Source of the DNA: Caryophanales bacterium
GTDB taxonomy: Bacteria; Bacillota_I; Bacilli_A; RFN20; CAG-288
Assembly: GCA_021621525.1 (NCBI GenBank)
Contig: JAJVUU010000087.1
Location: 1-6,051, forward strand
Length of the DNA stretch: 6,051 nt
Direction of reading: 5' to 3'
A program made the translations under genes and the position numbers. Of this stretch, positions 1-5,691 are shown piece after piece (position 1 is the stretch's first letter; every line of letters begins with the position of its first letter). The notes under the pieces were generated by a model. The model saw only the letters and a list, made by a program, of their open reading frames with translations. It searched no databases and had not been told where the DNA came from.

Positions 1-15
1 TTTAGCATAATAAAA

Positions 16-40
16 CAACTTATACAAAATAAATAAGTTG
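16..40. repeat. 8-bp perfect inverted repeat upstream of NERD gene
   Basis: CAACTTAT (16-23) is repeated inverted as ATAAGTTG (33-40) around a 9-nt A-rich spacer. It ends 13 bp upstream of the -35 box of the NERD-gene promoter. The stem has only two G-C pairs and is not followed by a T-run on the plus strand, so it is a poor terminator. An operator or upstream binding site is more likely, but chance in AT-rich DNA is possible. Confidence 0.35.
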
Positions 41-53
41 ATATAAAAAATGG

Positions 54-82
54 TTGCCTGGATATGAAATCAGACTTATAAT
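54..82 (+). promoter_or_regulatory. Sigma-A-type promoter of the NERD gene
   Basis: A TTGCCT -35 box (54-59, 4 of 6 to consensus) and a perfect TATAAT -10 box (77-82) are separated by the optimal 17 bp. Transcription would start near 89, giving a leader of about 20 nt that contains the AAGGAGG ribosome binding site at 96-102. This fits a constitutive housekeeping-type promoter, unless the inverted repeat just upstream regulates it. Confidence 0.75.
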
Positions 83-108
83 AGTCTTACCTTTCAAGGA
101 GGAATTTC

Positions 109-924
109 ATGCTGACAGCTGTGATTGTGTTATCTATCTTGGTCGTAGTTCTTTCGCTTGCCTTGGCTTACGTCTTTTTCAAGTACATAAGAAAACCGGA
201 ACAGAAGATTGACGAAAACAAGAGTGATGACAGGAAAATCGAGGAAAAGAAGGAACCTGAAGAAAAAAGCCATATTGAAAAAGGGAATCCTGATGAAGAA
301 AATCTACAGATTCCGAATCCAGGTGATCCCTTTGATGCCAAAAAGAAGGAAAAGGGGAAAATTGGTGAGAAGCTTGTGGACGAGGCTTTGGAGAATCTTT
401 TGAAGCACGAGTACGGGTATTTGTTCACGAATTTCTGCTTTGAAAACGAAAATGGGTTTTCATCTGAAATCGATGCACTTCTTATCTGCGAAGGCGGTAT
501 CTTCGTCATCGAAACGAAGAATATCAATGGCTTGATTTGTGGAAAAAGGGAATCGACCATATGGAATGCTTTCCGCCCCAATCCTTATGAGAAACCTTCT
601 GTATTCCATAACCCGATATATCAGAATCAACGACATATCAGGAACCTCGGTCTTCTTTTCAGTGGTAACCATCCTCCTAAGATGATTTCGATGGTCATTT
701 TCCCGACTGGCGATATTTCCAGGGTCAGTTTTCCAGAAGTCAAGACGCTTCCGGATGGAATGGACTATATCAAGAAAGCCATCGCAGCCAAGAAATATTC
801 CAAGGAGTTCGTGGATAGGATGTATCGTCAGATAACGGTGATCAAAGATGATTACGGAATTGACAGGAAGAGGCACCTTGAGAATCTCCTTCAATACCAA
901 CAACAGAATGATGAAACATTTTGA
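109..924 (+). CDS. Membrane-anchored NERD-domain (nuclease-related) protein
   Basis: The 271-residue protein has three parts. Residues 2-25 are a hydrophobic helix (signal anchor), residues 28-65 are a highly charged Lys/Glu/Asp linker, and residues about 80-185 form a NERD domain. NERD is a family related to PD-(D/E)XK nucleases. Visible core positions are G83 and E87 in the first helix, E120-I-D122, and E135-T-K137 on the next strands, then N168-P and Q172 typical of the family. These retain the acidic and lysine residues of a nuclease-like active site, but activity on DNA or RNA is not shown here. The C-terminal 85 residues match nothing I recognise. The ATG at 109 is chosen because AAGGAGG lies 6 nt upstream and a good promoter precedes it. 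Topology would put the NERD domain in the cytoplasm if the helix is an N-out anchor (Arg/Lys residues follow it at 28-33). The gene is followed by a terminator, so it is probably transcribed alone. The biological role of stand-alone NERD proteins is largely unknown. Confidence 0.85.
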   Translation: MLTAVIVLSILVVVLSLALAYVFFKYIRKPEQKIDENKSDDRKIEEKKEPEEKSHIEKGNPDEENLQIPNPGDPFDAKKKEKGKIGEKLVDEALENLLKHEYGYLFTNFCFENENGFSSEIDALLICEGGIFVIETKNINGLICGKRESTIWNAFRPNPYEKPSVFHNPIYQNQRHIRNLGLLFSGNHPPKMISMVIFPTGDISRVSFPEVKTLPDGMDYIKKAIAAKKYSKEFVDRMYRQITVIKDDYGIDRKRHLENLLQYQQQNDETF

Positions 925-933
925 GATTCCATG

Positions 934-975
934 AAAAAAGCTGCCGGGACTTCCGTCCTGACAGCCTGTTTTTTT
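934..975. terminator. Bidirectional Rho-independent terminator
   Basis: The hairpin is GCTG (940-943) with CAGC (962-965), one C/A mismatch, then CGGGAC (945-950) with GTCCTG (955-960, one G-T wobble), around a TTCC loop. On the plus strand a run of seven T follows (969-975). On the minus strand the six A at 934-939 read as a T-run directly after the stem. It therefore serves both the NERD gene (stop at 922-924) and the convergent GH2 gene (stop at 988-990). Confidence 0.85.
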
Positions 976-987
976 GATGGAATCCGA

Positions 988-2907
988 TCACTTCTGCCAG
1001 CTCATGTTGTTTCCGCCTTTGGGAACGACATAGCTCTTGTCGGGAGAATCGACCTTGATGATGGTGGAAGTGTCTTCCAGGTTGCCACTGATGGCCTTGA
1101 TCTGGTTTTCCTTTTCAAGCTTGATGTTGAACTTGAAGACCTTGTCGCCTTGCTTGGTCTCAATCTTCTTTCCGTTGACGAAGAGGGTGACTTCCTTCTG
1201 GTTGGAATAGACCTTGACGAGGCTTCTGTCCTCACAGCGGTTGACATATCTCTTGGAACAGATATGGACGAATGGTTCGTTGCTCCAATATGCCTTGCAG
1301 ATATAGAAGGCATCCTTCCTTGTCTTTCTGTCGAAGGTGACAAGACCTTTGTGGTTGATACCTTTTTCACCACCCTGGTTTCTTCCGTCGCTTCCGAAGT
1401 CGAACATGTTCCAGACATGGGTAGCCCAGATGTAATGTCTCTTTTCGAAGTCCTTGAGCATCTTCTCGTGATAGATGGCCTGATATTCCTCGGTGTTGTC
1501 AAAACGCCTTGGATGGGAGGAGTGGAGATTCGGCATGCCTTCGGCTCCGTATTCGCTAAGTCCGATAGGAGACTTCCTGTAGAAGAGATGCCACATATCA
1601 AGAATCCAGCAAGTCACTGGTGTGAATGGGACATACCAACCCCAATAAAGGTTGTAGGATGCAAGGTCAGTGATGTGGGCGATGCGGTTGAAGATGTTCA
1701 TCATGGAGAAGCAGGCAAGGGTTGTGAGACGAGTCGGGTCTTCCTTATGTGCGAAGTCGTTGAGGACGTGATGGTCTTCTCTGCAGGCTTTTCCGAATTC
1801 TTTGCGATACATAGTGATTTCGTTGCTGATGCCCCAGCAGACGATGCTGGGATGGTTGTAGCACTGATGGATGAGTTCGGAAAGCTGGGACTTGGCATTG
1901 GCATTCCCTTCCCTCAGATATTTGGAAATATAGGGGATTTCAGCCCAGACGACAAGGCCGTTCTCATCGCAGAGGTCATAGAAATGCTGGTCATGCTGAT
2001 AATGGGAAAGACGGACGGTGTTGGCTCCGATTTCCTTGAGCAAAGCCATATCCTCGTCCATATCCTCTTTTGTGATGGCGTTTCCGACATGAGGCCTGTC
2101 CTGGTGCTTTGCGACACCTCTCAATGGATATTCCTTTCCGTTGAGTATGAAGCCTTTCTTCGGGTCGACTCTGAAGCTTCTGAAACCGATCCTGCTTTCG
2201 ACTTCGTCAAGGATGGTATCTCCGTCCATAAGATATCCTTTGACGGTGTAGAGATATGGGTCTTTCAGACCGTTCCAGAGATGGATGTCGTGAAGTTCAA
2301 TCTCTTCGTTTGCCTTGAAGCTGACGACTTCCTTGCCTTCCTTGTCGAAGAGCTTCAGAAGGATATCAGCATCATCTGTGTTGGCTTTGGCCTGGACAAG
2401 GAGAGTGGTCTTGCCTTTGCTGACCTTTGGTGTGCATTTGAGGGCAGGAGCGAAATCCGGATGGAATTCAAAATGACGTCTGTTCAGTTTGATAAAAGAG
2501 ACATCGCGGTATATGCCACCATAGAAGGTGAAATCAGCTGCATCCGGGTAGACGTTCGGATGAGCCGTGTTGTCGACTTTGACGACAAGTTCATTCTCAT
2601 CCTTTAGATGAGTTGTGATGTCGACGATGAATCTGGAATATCCACCCTCATGATGGAAAAGGTTCTCGCCATTGAGGATGACATCGGCAAGGGAATTGAC
2701 TCCGTCGAACTGAAGGAGGAGAGATTCATCTTCCTTGAGATCTGGTCTGGCAAAGGTCTTCCTATAGGTGGCAATCGTCCTGAGGTAGTCGTTGCCTCCG
2801 TCCTGTCCGTCCTCTCCGTTCCAGGAATGGGGAAGGTTGATGCTGGTCGGTTCTTTGCCATCGATGGTAAAAAGCCAGCCGTCGTTGATGATAGTCTGTG
2901 TTCTCAT
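988..2907 (-). CDS. Glycoside hydrolase family 2 enzyme (probable beta-galactosidase)
   Basis: The 639-residue cytoplasmic enzyme has no signal peptide. It would remove a terminal beta-linked sugar from an oligosaccharide or glycoside by the retaining mechanism of family GH2. Domains in order are a jelly-roll sugar-binding domain (about 1-142, with INLPHSWN at 23-30), an Ig-like sandwich (about 146-243), a TIM barrel (about 247-545), and a small C-terminal sandwich resembling DUF4982 (about 555-615, with VKVYSN and LFVNGK). The GH2 signature N-T-V-R-L-S-H-Y is at 296-303. The acid/base is E363 in WGISNE, and the predicted nucleophile is E452 in GLSEYG. It is much shorter than LacZ of E. coli (about 1,020 residues) because it lacks the large C-terminal beta-sandwich. 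An N-H-K motif at 518-520 sits where beta-glucuronidases have their N-x-K pair, but related galactosidases can also carry N-x-K there, so the substrate is uncertain. The start has GAAAGGT about 9 nt upstream. The AraC regulator gene lies just upstream on the same strand, and the leader contains likely operators. Confidence 0.92.
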   Translation of the reverse strand: MRTQTIINDGWLFTIDGKEPTSINLPHSWNGEDGQDGGNDYLRTIATYRKTFARPDLKEDESLLLQFDGVNSLADVILNGENLFHHEGGYSRFIVDITTHLKDENELVVKVDNTAHPNVYPDAADFTFYGGIYRDVSFIKLNRRHFEFHPDFAPALKCTPKVSKGKTTLLVQAKANTDDADILLKLFDKEGKEVVSFKANEEIELHDIHLWNGLKDPYLYTVKGYLMDGDTILDEVESRIGFRSFRVDPKKGFILNGKEYPLRGVAKHQDRPHVGNAITKEDMDEDMALLKEIGANTVRLSHYQHDQHFYDLCDENGLVVWAEIPYISKYLREGNANAKSQLSELIHQCYNHPSIVCWGISNEITMYRKEFGKACREDHHVLNDFAHKEDPTRLTTLACFSMMNIFNRIAHITDLASYNLYWGWYVPFTPVTCWILDMWHLFYRKSPIGLSEYGAEGMPNLHSSHPRRFDNTEEYQAIYHEKMLKDFEKRHYIWATHVWNMFDFGSDGRNQGGEKGINHKGLVTFDRKTRKDAFYICKAYWSNEPFVHICSKRYVNRCEDRSLVKVYSNQKEVTLFVNGKKIETKQGDKVFKFNIKLEKENQIKAISGNLEDTSTIIKVDSPDKSYVVPKGGNNMSWQK

Positions 2908-2986
2908 TGTATATTACCTTTCTTTGAATCTTTCGGCGAATTTTCTCTGCTGAAGATGGAATATCGAGCGTAATAATCCATCATGT

Positions 2987-3015
2987 ATTTTACGAAAAAT
3001 AGAAAGCGCTTTAAA
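2987..3015 (-). promoter_or_regulatory. Likely promoter of the GH2 gene
   Basis: Read on the minus strand, a weak -35 box TTTAAA (3015-3010, 4 of 6) lies 17 bp from the -10 box TAAAAT (2992-2987, 5 of 6). Transcription would start near 2980 and leave a leader of about 70 nt. A poor -35 box overlapped by a putative activator half-site is typical of promoters that depend on an AraC-type activator. The box choice is an inference. Confidence 0.5.
3001..3014. promoter_or_regulatory. cre-like or LacI-family operator palindrome
   Basis: A perfect 10-bp palindrome AAAGCGCTTT (3003-3012) is centred on CG. Read on the minus strand, the 14-mer TTAAAGCGCTTTCT differs at only two positions from the ideal cre TGAAAGCGCTTTCA. 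It overlaps the -35 box and spacer of the proposed GH2 promoter, where a bound repressor would block RNA polymerase. CcpA is the obvious candidate in Bacillota; another LacI-family repressor would fit equally well. Confidence 0.5.
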
Positions 3016-3042
3016 TTGCAAACTCAACTATAGAAAATTGCA
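3013..3042. promoter_or_regulatory. Tandem half-sites, probable AraC-regulator operator
   Basis: The 8-mer AAATTGCA occurs at 3013-3020 and again, in the same orientation, at 3035-3042, with starts 22 bp apart (TGCAATTT in the direction of GH2 transcription). AraC-family activators usually bind two direct half-sites on one face of DNA, about 21 bp apart. The proximal copy overlaps the weak -35 box by 3 bp and the other lies just upstream, as in class II activation. The likely binder is the AraC-type protein encoded immediately upstream. Confidence 0.55.
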
Positions 3043-3051
3043 TTTCCTCTT

Positions 3052-3840
3052 TTACGACTGTTTCGTCTGCTCTTTGTTCGGAGAATAGCCGAATGTGGTG
3101 ACGTAATCCCTGTAGAAAGTGGAATAATCCTTGAAGCTGAGCTTCTTTGCGACTTCTTTCGGGGAAGTTCCCTGACGTATGAGATATTGTCCGTAGATGA
3201 CCTTCTTGGAGCGGATATATTTCATCAGAGTCACCTTCATCTCTTTTTTGAAATAGGCGAAAAGATAGGATTTGGAAAGACCGAGATCTTTGGAAATCTT
3301 ATCTACGGAAAGGTCTTCGGTCTGGTGCTCCTTGATGTATTTCAGGATTCGATAAAGATTTGAATCCGGATGTTCGTTTTCAATGTTTTCGGCTATCTTG
3401 GCAAGATAAAGCAGGACTTCAAGGATCTTTGACTTTGACATGTAGAAGAAATCTTCTTCGGAAAAGAGCTTCTGGCATATGTCCAGATTCGTGATGATGT
3501 TCTCGATATATTGGTTCTTGACGAAGAAGTGTACATTCTCTTCTCTCAGCCTTGCCTGCAAAGAGAGAGGAACCATGGAGGAAGGAAACTTCAGGACATA
3601 TCTTTCATAGAGGTTATCTTTGTTTACGCTGGCAAAATGGTATTGTCCGGGAAGAATCAAAACGAAATCCCCCTCTTCAAGGACCTTTCTTTGGGATTCC
3701 ACGTTGTAGACGACATTCCCTTTGACAAAAAGAAGGAGTTCATAAAAGGAATGCATATGCTTGCCGTATTCGTCAAGGGGTGAGGAAGCATGGTCGAGCT
3801 TGTGTGCGATGCTGATTCCGTCGTATTCGAAATGAAACAT
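3052..3840 (-). CDS. AraC-family transcriptional regulator
   Basis: From the preferred start the protein has 262 residues, close to the usual length for two-domain AraC regulators. Residues about 10-90 form a cupin-type ligand-binding domain (H28-M-H30, then YELLLFVKGNVVY, and the turn EGDFVLILPGQYH at 56-68). Residues about 165-257 are the double helix-turn-helix domain. Helix-turn-helix one is at about 177-198 (DLGLSKSYLFAYFKKE). The second, at about 226-251, ends in the family signature (FKDYSTFYRDYVTTFGYSP). It probably senses a sugar and activates the GH2 gene 144 nt downstream on the same strand. The same frame stays open to an ATG at 3939, which would add 33 residues. That upstream start has no ribosome binding site, the extra residues do not resemble the family, and an extended -10 promoter lies within them. 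The ATG at 3840 has AGGAAAG 11 nt upstream, so I prefer it. Confidence 0.9.
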   Translation of the reverse strand: MFHFEYDGISIAHKLDHASSPLDEYGKHMHSFYELLLFVKGNVVYNVESQRKVLEEGDFVLILPGQYHFASVNKDNLYERYVLKFPSSMVPLSLQARLREENVHFFVKNQYIENIITNLDICQKLFSEEDFFYMSKSKILEVLLYLAKIAENIENEHPDSNLYRILKYIKEHQTEDLSVDKISKDLGLSKSYLFAYFKKEMKVTLMKYIRSKKVIYGQYLIRQGTSPKEVAKKLSFKDYSTFYRDYVTTFGYSPNKEQTKQS

Positions 3841-3866
3841 GTATTCTTGAACTTTCCTGTGACTAT

Positions 3867-3875
3867 ATTTTATCA
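3867..3875 (-). promoter_or_regulatory. Extended -10 promoter of the AraC-family gene
   Basis: On the minus strand the sequence TGATAAAAT (3875-3867) is an extended -10 element (TGn plus TAAAAT, 5 of 6). No good -35 box is seen at the matching distance, which extended -10 promoters tolerate. Transcription would begin about 20 nt before the ATG at 3840, with the AGGAAAG ribosome binding site (3858-3852) in the short leader. This supports the shorter start of the regulator. Confidence 0.45.
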
Positions 3876-3924
3876 AAATAAAGCGGATTCCTGGTAGATG
3901 ATTATCGTATCTTTGGTTGCTTTT

Positions 3925-3955
3925 TTCACATATGGGCATTCTTTCATGGTAGAAT
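3925..3955 (+). promoter_or_regulatory. Possible extended -10 promoter of the Ig/VanZ gene
   Basis: TTCACA (3925-3930, 5 of 6 to the -35 consensus) is followed after a long 19-bp spacer by TAGAAT (3950-3955), preceded by TGG (3947-3949) to make an extended -10 element. Transcription would start near 3962, only a few bases before the ATG at 3966, so the mRNA would be nearly leaderless. That would explain why no Shine-Dalgarno sequence is visible. Confidence 0.4.
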
Positions 3956-3971
3956 GTCCGGTACCATGAAA
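3942..3971. repeat. Perfect 10-bp inverted repeat over the start of the Ig/VanZ gene
   Basis: TTTCATGGTA (3942-3951) and its exact reverse complement TACCATGAAA (3962-3971) flank a 10-nt spacer. The first arm contains most of the proposed extended -10 element, and the second contains the ATG at 3966. As DNA it looks like an operator for a dimeric repressor. As RNA, if transcribed from further upstream, it would form a hairpin that hides this start codon and puts the alternative ATG (3954) in the loop. Confidence 0.65.
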
Positions 3972-5498
3972 AACAAAAAGCGATGGTGGAAATATCTATT
4001 TCCTGTCTTCTTCATCATCCTGTCTGGCCTGATTCTTTTTGAAGGCTCCATGTCGGGAACGAAATCATCCTTTCAGTCCAGGACTTTTGCTTCGCTGTTG
4101 GATTTCGGAAAGGAACCAAAGGCAGTCCTTCCTTCTTCTCTGTCTTTGGAAGATGAGTATTCTCTCTATGTCGGAGAAAGAGTCAGTCTTGCTCCTTTGA
4201 TCCTTCCCGAGAACACATCCGACAAGAGAGCTTGTTATGAAATCCTATCCGGGAATGACATCGTCTCCTTGTCCTCCGGCAATCTGTCAGGAAAGAAGGA
4301 AGGACAGGCAAAGGTGAAGGCTGAGTGTCTTGTCGACAAGGATGTTTCCTTTACCTTCCTTGTCCATGTCATGGAAAAGAAGATTTCCTCCCTTTCGTTT
4401 GAACTGACCACCAAGGGAGATCTGGTTGCAGGGATGACTTCAAGGATGAAGGTCAAGTCGGACAAACCTGATTTCTCTCTTTCCGATATCCTTTTCACAA
4501 GTTCGGACGAAACGCTTGCCACCATCGATAGGCAAGGCTGTGTCAGGACCTATAAACCCGGGAAAGTTACTCTTGGCATCTCTTCCAAGGAGAATCCGGA
4601 TGTATCTTTCTCTTCGGTCTTGACGATCATAGACGGGCCGTTTTACCCGGTCAGTGAATTATCTTGTGAATCCGAGATGAAGACCTATGTCGGAAAAACC
4701 TTGGATATTCTCCCGTCCTTCAATGAAGAAGCCTCTGACAAGACATTTCGCATTCTTAAGAAAAAAGGAAATGTACGCATCTCTGAAAATCACGTCACAC
4801 CGTTATCTATAGGAGAACATGAATTGGAAATCCAAAGCATCTCGAATCCTGACAAGAAGGCCGCGGTGACTCTTTTTGCCGAAGAGGTCAAGGCAAAGTC
4901 CCTGCTCATCGAGACTTCATTGATCCGATGCGGAGAGACGAAGAAAATCGGTTATACTCTTGTTTCAGATGAGGAAGGACTGTCTGTCACGTATGCCGAT
5001 GTCAGCTTTTCCTGCAGCAATGACGATATCGCATCCGTTGACGCCTATGGATATCTTACCGGAAAGAAGAAAGGCAGTGTAGCCATCACTTTGACTTGGA
5101 AGAAGGAACCTGAAATAAAAGCTGTCCAGAATGTATCCGTGACGGTCATGGATACCAAATCCTTCGATAGGCTCAATGCTTTGATGAGGAAGCTGGTCGG
5201 ACATTTCGGAAGCTTCCTTGTCCTTTCCGTCTTTGCCCTTTTCATCGTCATCTTCTTTTTCAGGAAAGGGAAGCCAAGGGTTCTCTCTTCCTCCTTCATG
5301 CTCTTATATGGCTTCTTGCTAGCCGGACTCTCTGAAATCCTTCAGCTCTTTACGAGCGGAAGATCAGGCAGTTTCAAGGATGTCCTGATTGATTTCTCCG
5401 GTTATGTGCTTGGCTTTTTCCTAAGCTTGGCTGTTGCCCTTCTAGTAGAACATAGGAATGACCCTGCAAGGATTCTGACCAAAGGACTTCCTGAATAA
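3966..5498 (+). CDS. Ig-like repeat protein with C-terminal VanZ-like membrane domain
   Basis: The 510-residue protein (numbered from the ATG at 3966) starts with a basic stretch and a membrane helix (about 10-25). Roughly four extracellular bacterial Ig-like modules of 77-87 residues follow, at about 59-136, 139-223, 227-307 and 309-395. Modules 2 and 4 are clearest, with the Big_2 pattern SSD-x-x-L-A-T-I-D...G...PGKVTLGI and SND-x-I-A-S-V-D...G...KGSVAITL. The last 105 residues carry VanZ-like hallmarks: R408-K409 and H413-F414, a helix at 417-432, a helix ending in S456-E457 with Q460, then G465-R466, D472, D476 and G479, and a final helix at 480-496. VanZ proteins are small polytopic membrane proteins; VanZ itself gives low-level teicoplanin resistance, and most family members have no known role. 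Here the Ig array replaces the short loop after the first helix. Neither ATG (3954 or 3966) has a ribosome binding site. I chose 3966 because the proposed -10 box overlaps 3954; starting there would add four residues. A surface or cell-envelope role is inferred. Confidence 0.82.
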   Translation: MKNKKRWWKYLFPVFFIILSGLILFEGSMSGTKSSFQSRTFASLLDFGKEPKAVLPSSLSLEDEYSLYVGERVSLAPLILPENTSDKRACYEILSGNDIVSLSSGNLSGKKEGQAKVKAECLVDKDVSFTFLVHVMEKKISSLSFELTTKGDLVAGMTSRMKVKSDKPDFSLSDILFTSSDETLATIDRQGCVRTYKPGKVTLGISSKENPDVSFSSVLTIIDGPFYPVSELSCESEMKTYVGKTLDILPSFNEEASDKTFRILKKKGNVRISENHVTPLSIGEHELEIQSISNPDKKAAVTLFAEEVKAKSLLIETSLIRCGETKKIGYTLVSDEEGLSVTYADVSFSCSNDDIASVDAYGYLTGKKKGSVAITLTWKKEPEIKAVQNVSVTVMDTKSFDRLNALMRKLVGHFGSFLVLSVFALFIVIFFFRKGKPRVLSSSFMLLYGFLLAGLSEILQLFTSGRSGSFKDVLIDFSGYVLGFFLSLAVALLVEHRNDPARILTKGLPE

Positions 5499-5499
5499 G

Positions 5500-5521
5500 A
5501 AAAAAGGCACCCGAAGGTGCC
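5500..5521 (-). terminator. Rho-independent terminator of the tRNA-Thr transcript
   Basis: On the minus strand GGCACC (5521-5516), a TTCG tetraloop and GGTGCC (5511-5506) form a perfect 6-bp stem followed by six T (5505-5500). It lies 15 nt beyond the tRNA 3' end. On the plus strand no T-run follows the hairpin, so it should not strongly stop transcription from the Ig/VanZ gene, whose stop codon ends at 5498. Confidence 0.9.
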
Positions 5522-5536
5522 AGTGGAACTATGACA

Positions 5537-5612
5537 TGGTGCCGTCAATAGGAATCGGACCTACGACCGCTCGATTACGAATCGAGTGCTCTACCAACTG
5601 AGCTATGACGGC
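5537..5612 (-). tRNA. tRNA-Thr (anticodon CGT)
   Basis: The 76-nt gene folds as a full cloverleaf. The acceptor stem is GCCGTCA with TGACGGC (7 bp), with discriminator A and encoded CCA. The D-arm is GCTC with GAGC and has the usual GG in its loop. The anticodon stem is CTCGA with TCGAG, with loop TTCGTAA giving anticodon CGT (plus positions 5577-5579), which reads the Thr codon ACG. The variable loop has 5 nt. The T-stem is GTAGG with CCTAT (outer pair G-T). The T-loop is TCCGATT, so position 55 is C rather than the almost invariant U. Other identity features fit threonine. It has its own promoter and terminator. Confidence 0.96.
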
Positions 5613-5621
5613 ATGCATACT

Positions 5622-5650
5622 ATTCTATGAAAAACTCTTTCGATTTACAA
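5622..5650 (-). promoter_or_regulatory. Promoter of tRNA-Thr
   Basis: On the minus strand TTGTAA (5650-5645, 4 of 6) and TAGAAT (5627-5622, 5 of 6) are separated by the optimal 17 bp. Transcription would start only a few bases before the mature tRNA 5' end at 5612, giving a very short leader. Confidence 0.7.
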
Positions 5651-5691
5651 CTATTTTCGCTTGGGATGTCGCTTTTTTTCAAGCTTTTCAT

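Noticed and set aside
168..903. Minus-strand open frames (137 and 147 codons) and a plus-strand frame of 64 codons within the NERD gene
   Set aside because: They overlap a gene with a promoter, ribosome binding site and recognisable domain, and their products are low-complexity or featureless.
931..2607. Plus-strand open frame of 558 codons opposite the GH2 gene
   Set aside because: It lies wholly antisense to a GH2 enzyme with all catalytic motifs, its ATG sits inside the terminator hairpin without a ribosome binding site, and its translation shows no recognisable domain. The lack of stops reflects the codon bias of the true gene (few TTA, CTA and TCA codons in the matching phase).
2608..2973. 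Plus-strand open frame of 121 codons over the GH2 start and leader
   Set aside because: It is antisense to the conserved N-terminal sugar-binding domain of the GH2 enzyme, has no ribosome binding site, and its product has no recognisable feature.
3841..3939. 33-residue N-terminal extension of the AraC-family protein from the ATG at 3939
   Set aside because: No ribosome binding site precedes 3939, the extra residues are unlike the family, and a TGATAAAAT promoter element with a downstream AGGAAAG favours the start at 3840.
5681..5686. AAGCTT palindrome and T-rich tract before the final gene
   Set aside because: A 6-bp palindrome is expected by chance and the T-tract is not preceded by a stable hairpin, so neither an operator nor a terminator is supported.
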